Positions 59,871 through 64,000 of a DNA stretch of 64,000 nucleotides are shown piece by piece. Each line of letters begins with the position of its first letter. Positions within the stretch are counted from its first letter, which is position 1. A program made the position numbers and the translations under genes. Below the pieces are notes generated by a model. That model saw nothing but the letters and a program-made list of their open reading frames with translations. It ran no database searches and was not told where the DNA came from. The stretch is from Salvator merianae (lineage: Eukaryota; Chordata; Lepidosauria; Squamata; Teiidae), in contig QVOM02000057.1 in the NCBI GenBank assembly GCA_003586115.2, positions 7,602,054-7,666,053 on the forward strand. The letters are read 5' to 3'.

Positions 59871-61807
59871 AATTTCCCATCCTACACCCGCAAGGTCTCA
59901 GGTAGTCCTTGGTCCATTTTGTGCAACAAAAATGGAATTAAAAATGTGAATACTGGGGGAAAATATGTATCAAAAATATAAAGACTTTGGGGAGAAAGCA
60001 GGACCACTGGGAGAAAAATATATAAATATATACCCCATGCACTGACTTAATTATGTTTTCAATATGTTTTGTATTTTATTTCAAAAAAGCCTGGGTATGT
60101 TTTATTGCTACTTTTACATTTTGTCTTTGTGTTTTGCACATCACCTTGATTTTTTAAAGAAGGGTGATTAATAAATAAATACTACGTAGAAATTGCTTCA
60201 TGAGGGATTGTTAAAATGAAAAAGCGGAATGGAAAGATGGTCCCACCCTTTCATAGGAGCAGAGAACTGAAATAAATACTACATAACATCCGCCATATAT
60301 AGCAGCGACACAATCCTCTCACCCTTTTTCTGAGGAAACATACATTTTGAGCGTATTTGCAGTTGTTTTTCTGAGGGAAGAGGCAGTTATTAAGACAAGC
60401 CGTACAACACACAGTTTAATTGCAGGTGTATCTGCTCCAGACTCTCACACCACCCGGGAGCAGCGAGCAAGGAGCCCATCTGACCACAGCGTGTTAATGC
60501 ACACTTGGTAACGGATTTTTGACAGCACCTGAAGCAAGGGGAGAGAAACCTGGGCGTGTCCCGTCAGCATTTCTTCTCAGAAAAACCCTTGTCAAGAGAT
60601 CTTGGTAACAGCCAATCTAAACATTTATCCAGAAGCCGCACAACATCTCAGCCCTCCACTCACGCGAGGAGTCCCGTGTGCGCGCATGTCCAGCAGGAGT
60701 GCCGGATTTCCAGGAGCAACACAGGAGGGTTTGACCATCTTTCTGCAGAGCAGGTCGCTGAGGAACCGGGAGGGAGTGTCCACAGTTTGGGAAGAGCGCC
60801 AGGGCCAGTGAAAATGTTATTCGAAAGACGGGCAGGTCAGCCCAAGGGGCAACTCCCCCGCAGCATAAAGCGGCCCTAGGCAGAGACGGCAAATGTCACG
60901 CCAGACGGGGGAGCCCTGGTGTGCCCTGCTGGGGGGCGGGACCTGGCCCTTCGGCATTCATGCCGACAAACTAAACAAATTCCAGCCACACTGTAGGCAT
61001 CTCCGCCTGCAGGGTGATGGACCGTTAGGAAGATTTGCCTGGCTGCATTTGTAATATTTTAAGCTTGACCACGGGGCTGCTTGTTTCAGGTTTGGTTTGA
61101 ACGTTCGCAATGCAAGGTCAGGACGCCTCGGGGACTCGGTCCACCGTGCTCTCGTGTGTGTGCAGTCCGAGGAAGTCAGCTGAGGTGATGAACGATTCTC
61201 CTCTTACCAGCAAATAGCCAACGTGACCATTAGCTGGCTTTCTGGGCTAGAAGTGCTGGCAGGACAGGAGGGTCCTTAAGAAACTTCTGGGAAGCCAAGT
61301 GGGAACACGCCTTCTCCTTTTGGTTGCCCACTTGAAAACAGGCTGATGCTGCTCCGTGGAAACACTGGGCAGAGTGGAAGGCAAGCCAGCTATCGCCCCC
61401 ACCCCTGAGACTCCCGCCCTCCTTGGAGGCCAGGGACCAACTTGGCTGGCGCTTGCTGTGTAGACAAGGCCTTGCCACGCAGAGGCGAGTTTGGCTCAGA
61501 CTTTGGAAAACCACACGCAGTTCATCCTTCCACAGTTCAGGTCAGCTGTAAGAAGGTGTCACCCATCATTCTGGAGGTCTGGCTTCTTCGAGATGCGTGG
61601 AGGGAGGGCTTCTAGCAGAAAGTACAGGTTCAACATGGAAAAGCGGGAGACGGAAGAGCTTCCCAAGAGATTTTCTCCCTCCTTGTGCCAAAGAAGCTGG
61701 CTTGCACAATTCCAAATAATGTCCAGGGAGTTTGGCACAAGATTTATTCTAGGCTCCTGTGACGGGGAAGAGGCTCTTGCCAGCTCCTGAAAAGAAACAA
61801 GACCACG

Positions 61808-61813
61808 TTTATT
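61808..61813 (-). terminator. Candidate polyadenylation signal for the ITSM-type receptor gene
   Basis: AATAAA on the minus strand, about 565 bases after the stop codon at 62377. A second AATAAA is at 61744-61749. Either would fit a 3' UTR of roughly 0.6 kb. Confidence 0.35.
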
Positions 61814-62376
61814 CGCTGCGAAGAGGCTGGCCCCTATCACACGGCCGGTCCTGAGGGCAAACGCCTTCTGCTGCCCTGAGAGAAGAAGTCCATGTCATCC
61901 TGACTCCTGCTCTTCCTGACCACCATCCTCCAGCTCTAAGAGCGCAGCCTGCTAACCAGGGTGGCAACGCGGAACCCACAGTCAGGTGGGCTGGGTATGT
62001 TTACATAGAAATCAGCCTGAGATTCAAGGACAGCTTCCCAAGTTTACTGAAAATACCACAGCCGTGGAACAGCAAACCACGGAAAGCCCAGCCATGCATC
62101 GTCCTCTGTGCCCCACGGGCATCCCCCCTCACAGCGGGTGCCACTCTTCTCCAAGCCCAGCCACGCCCTCTAGTCAGAAGCGGGCGCTTGGCTCCGTGAA
62201 CGTGCGCTTCAGGCAGCCTCTGGACGGCTTTGCTGCAGCTTCACTCCCTCAGGCGCCACAAGCTGAGGAAAAGCGCTCCCAGCATTCAGGGGCCAAATCC
62301 TGCGGACACTTGGGCCGGAGGAGTCTGGCTTCTGCCGGGTCCAACCTTTCTCAGTCTTACAGCCCCTTACCAGGAT

Positions 62377-63186
62377 TTAGGTGACTTCTTCAGTGGAATT
62401 CTCCGGGGTCCTTCGGATCTGATCGTAAATGGTTGTGACGAGCCGTTCTTTCTGGGGGCTCCTCTCCGCGTTACTTTCCAGGAGACCTAGGGACTAAGCA
62501 CGAATAAGGCAGCAGGAAAAAGGGGTTTGGTAAGGGAAGGGGTGTCGTGGCCCTTTTCTCTGAGCCTTAATGACCCATTTTCTCCTCCTCCCACCAGAAA
62601 ACGACTCTGTATACCTGGGGCAGATTTTTAGCAGGTAGATTCAGGCAAGTTCTGTGTGGCAAGGACTGATGGGGGATTCACTGGTACGGCGGAATATGAC
62701 AACCTTGGCTCTGGGCAGCCCGTGAGGGTCAAGAGCTGCGTCCTCACCGGGACCCCAAATAACCAGCAGCCTTGTTCACCTTATACCGCACACCAGTTTC
62801 TTAGCGTGAGCATTGCTGCAACCTCATGCAAAGGAGGCCCGGCCAGGCAGGAGACTGGCACCGAAAACTCAAAATAATAACAGGAAGAATCTTAAAGCTC
62901 TTAGAAGGCCCCAAGGTACATTTTTATTATCTGGAGTTTAATTGGCCTGCGAGGCTGATCTTTCCCTTCCTTTGCCCTGTCAGCCTCACGTGGGCAGGAA
63001 AAGCGCCCTCTTTCAGCAGAAATAATTCTGGCCTGGCTGTGCCGCCCACTGGTCAGAGCAGAGGCCCAGAGGGAAAGCCTCCGGACGGTCTCACCTTATT
63101 GTTACCTTCGGGGGGGCTCCTCCGCAGGATCTCGGCATACTGGGGGTCGGAAGGGCTTTCCTCCACCTGGACCGTGGGGATGGCGG
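62377..63186 (-). CDS. C-terminal cytoplasmic exons of an ITSM-bearing receptor, 3' partial gene (exons 63106-63186 and 62377-62486)
   Basis: Two minus-strand exons join in phase. The first (81 bases) follows CTTTCTCCCACAG and encodes AIPTVQVEESPSDPQYAEIL and RRSPPE; its donor is GAAG/GTAACA. The second (110 bases) follows TCCCTAG and encodes LLESNAERSPQKERLVTTIY, DQIRRTPENSTEEVT and TAA. The split codon closes as glycine only with this pairing. TIYDQI fits the ITSM pattern T-x-Y-x-x-(V/I) used by SLAM-family (CD2-like) receptors to bind SAP/EAT-2, and PQYAEI is a second Y-x-x-I. I infer an immune receptor with transmembrane and Ig exons beyond the right edge, where only repeats precede it in this window. 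An alternative donor AAG/GTGAGA (GT at 63093-63094) is stronger by consensus but breaks the ITSM frame. The gene cannot be named. Confidence 0.55.
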
Positions 63187-63630
63187 CTGTGGGAGAAAGA
63201 CAAGGGGAAAGGGAACTCTGGCGTCAGAGCCAAGGGCGCCCCGGATGGGCAGACATTAAGCGGCTGGACAAGGAAAGAAAGCATCCAGGAACGCTTTAGC
63301 CCACGACATGCCTCTACGCCTTGCTAAGGGGAACGCAACCAGCTGCCCAACCGAGGGGGCACCCTAGCGCCACCCTGTGGACATTTCCACAGACACAGGT
63401 CCCTTACATCCCACTTTGTGCTGAATATTCTAAGACTGGAAGTGTAAAACAAGTAAAAAGCTTCACAAGGTGCACATTTTTAAACCATACTTATCTCCCA
63501 TACACATGCACACAGACAAGCTCAAACATATATGCGCTTTTTCTATCCTGGTCTGCTCTGGACAGCATTCCACCTGTAGGCAAATTTCAGAGGCAGTGCT
63601 GCAGTGGAAAAGCAGACCAGGGAATCCCAT

Positions 63631-63790
63631 AAGAACATCAGAGGAGCCCTGCTGGATCAGGCCACAGCCCATCTAGTCCAGCATCCTGTTGCACACAGTG
63701 ACCCACCAATTGCTTCTGAGCATCTCAAGCAGAAGACAAAGGCAAAACCTTCACTTGTTCTCCATTCCCTGCAAATACCCTCTACATAAA
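63631..63790 (-). mobile_element. CR1/L3-type LINE 3' end, antisense, copy 1
   Basis: Reads ggagccctgctggatcaggc, catctagtccagcatcctgt and ctcaagcagaagacaaaggc, the reverse of the CR1 end at 58840-58940. Confidence 0.8.
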
Positions 63791-63796
63791 ACATAA

Positions 63797-64000
63797 AAGA
63801 ACATAAAAACATAAAAGAACCTAAGAGGAGCGCTGCTGGAGCAGGCCAGAGCCCATCTAGTCCAGCATCCTGTCTCACCCAGTGGCCCACCAATTGCTTC
63901 TGGGCATCTCAAGCAGAAGACAAAGGCAAAACCTTCACTTGTTCTCCATTCCCTACATATGGCCTCCAGAGGCCTCCTGCCTGTCTCTCCACCCTGGAGG
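63797..64000 (-). mobile_element. CR1/L3-type LINE 3' end, antisense, copy 2
   Basis: Repeats the same words as the previous copy, about 180 bases on, and continues further into the element (ggcctcctgcctgtctctcc), matching the mirror of 58750-58800. It runs off the window. Confidence 0.82.

Larger units (their letters stand above)
55254..61790. other. Intergenic stretch between HJV and the ITSM-type receptor gene
   Basis: Contains fold-backs at 56668-56810 and 58150-58264, a CR1 3' end at 58565-58940, an AT-rich repeat near 59565-59870 and a retroposon tail near 60070-60180 (gaagggtgattaataaataa). No exon of a known gene was found. Conserved-looking sequence was not obvious. Confidence 0.6.
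63187..64000 (-). other. Presumed intron of the ITSM-type receptor gene, mostly CR1 repeats
   Basis: No further exon is seen up to the window edge. The right part holds two CR1 3' ends in the same orientation. The part 63300-63480 is unassigned. Confidence 0.45.

Noticed and set aside
62656..62877. Plus-strand frame with TAEYDNLG, resembling a tyrosine signalling motif
   Set aside because: A lone Y-x-N-L in a 73-residue frame without splice support, on the strand opposite the likely receptor exons.
1..64000. CRISPR arrays, bacterial promoters or operons, phage or retrovirus genes
   Set aside because: The sequence is vertebrate; tandem repeats are microsatellites and no gag, pol or env motifs were recognised outside LINE fragments.

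Overview
This is nuclear DNA from a vertebrate, most likely a squamate reptile (lizard or snake). Genes are split by GT-AG introns and separated by long repeat-rich stretches. The repeats form a squamate-type mix: a BovB/RTE LINE fragment that runs straight into a long GATA array, 3' ends of CR1/L3-type LINEs, an L1 3' end, and many short fold-back DNA transposons (hAT-like with 8-bp target duplications, Harbinger-like with TTA/TAA duplications). Lizard and snake cannot be separated from the sequence alone.

Layout, left to right. At 2317-5965 (+) lie the last two coding exons of a COUP-TF nuclear receptor. The residues fit NR2F5, the COUP-TF paralogue absent from mammals; its DNA-binding-domain exon is outside the window on the left. 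At 21615-23607 (-) is a single-exon HSP70-family gene with an unusual N-terminal extension, no EEVD tail and one frameshift. From 23.6 to 51.6 kb there is no recognisable gene, only transposons, microsatellites and some unclaimed sequence that may hold conserved non-coding elements. At 51673-55253 (+) is a complete three-coding-exon hemojuvelin gene (HJV), the BMP co-receptor of the iron-sensing pathway. At 63186-62377 (-) are two spliced exons that encode the tail of an apparent immune receptor with an ITSM-like motif; the rest of that gene is to the right of the window.

The main biological point is linkage. NR2F5 next to HJV mirrors NR2F2 near RGMA and NR2F1 near RGMB, so the window looks like the remaining member of an ancient NR2F-RGM duplicated block. 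Mammals keep the HJV side but not NR2F5. The genes do not form an operon or a shared pathway; what links them is inherited synteny. No bacterial, viral or CRISPR features were seen, and no wholly new system is claimed. The most unusual items are the HJV protein lacking the mammalian RNRR furin site, the odd HSP70, and the density of related fold-back transposons.
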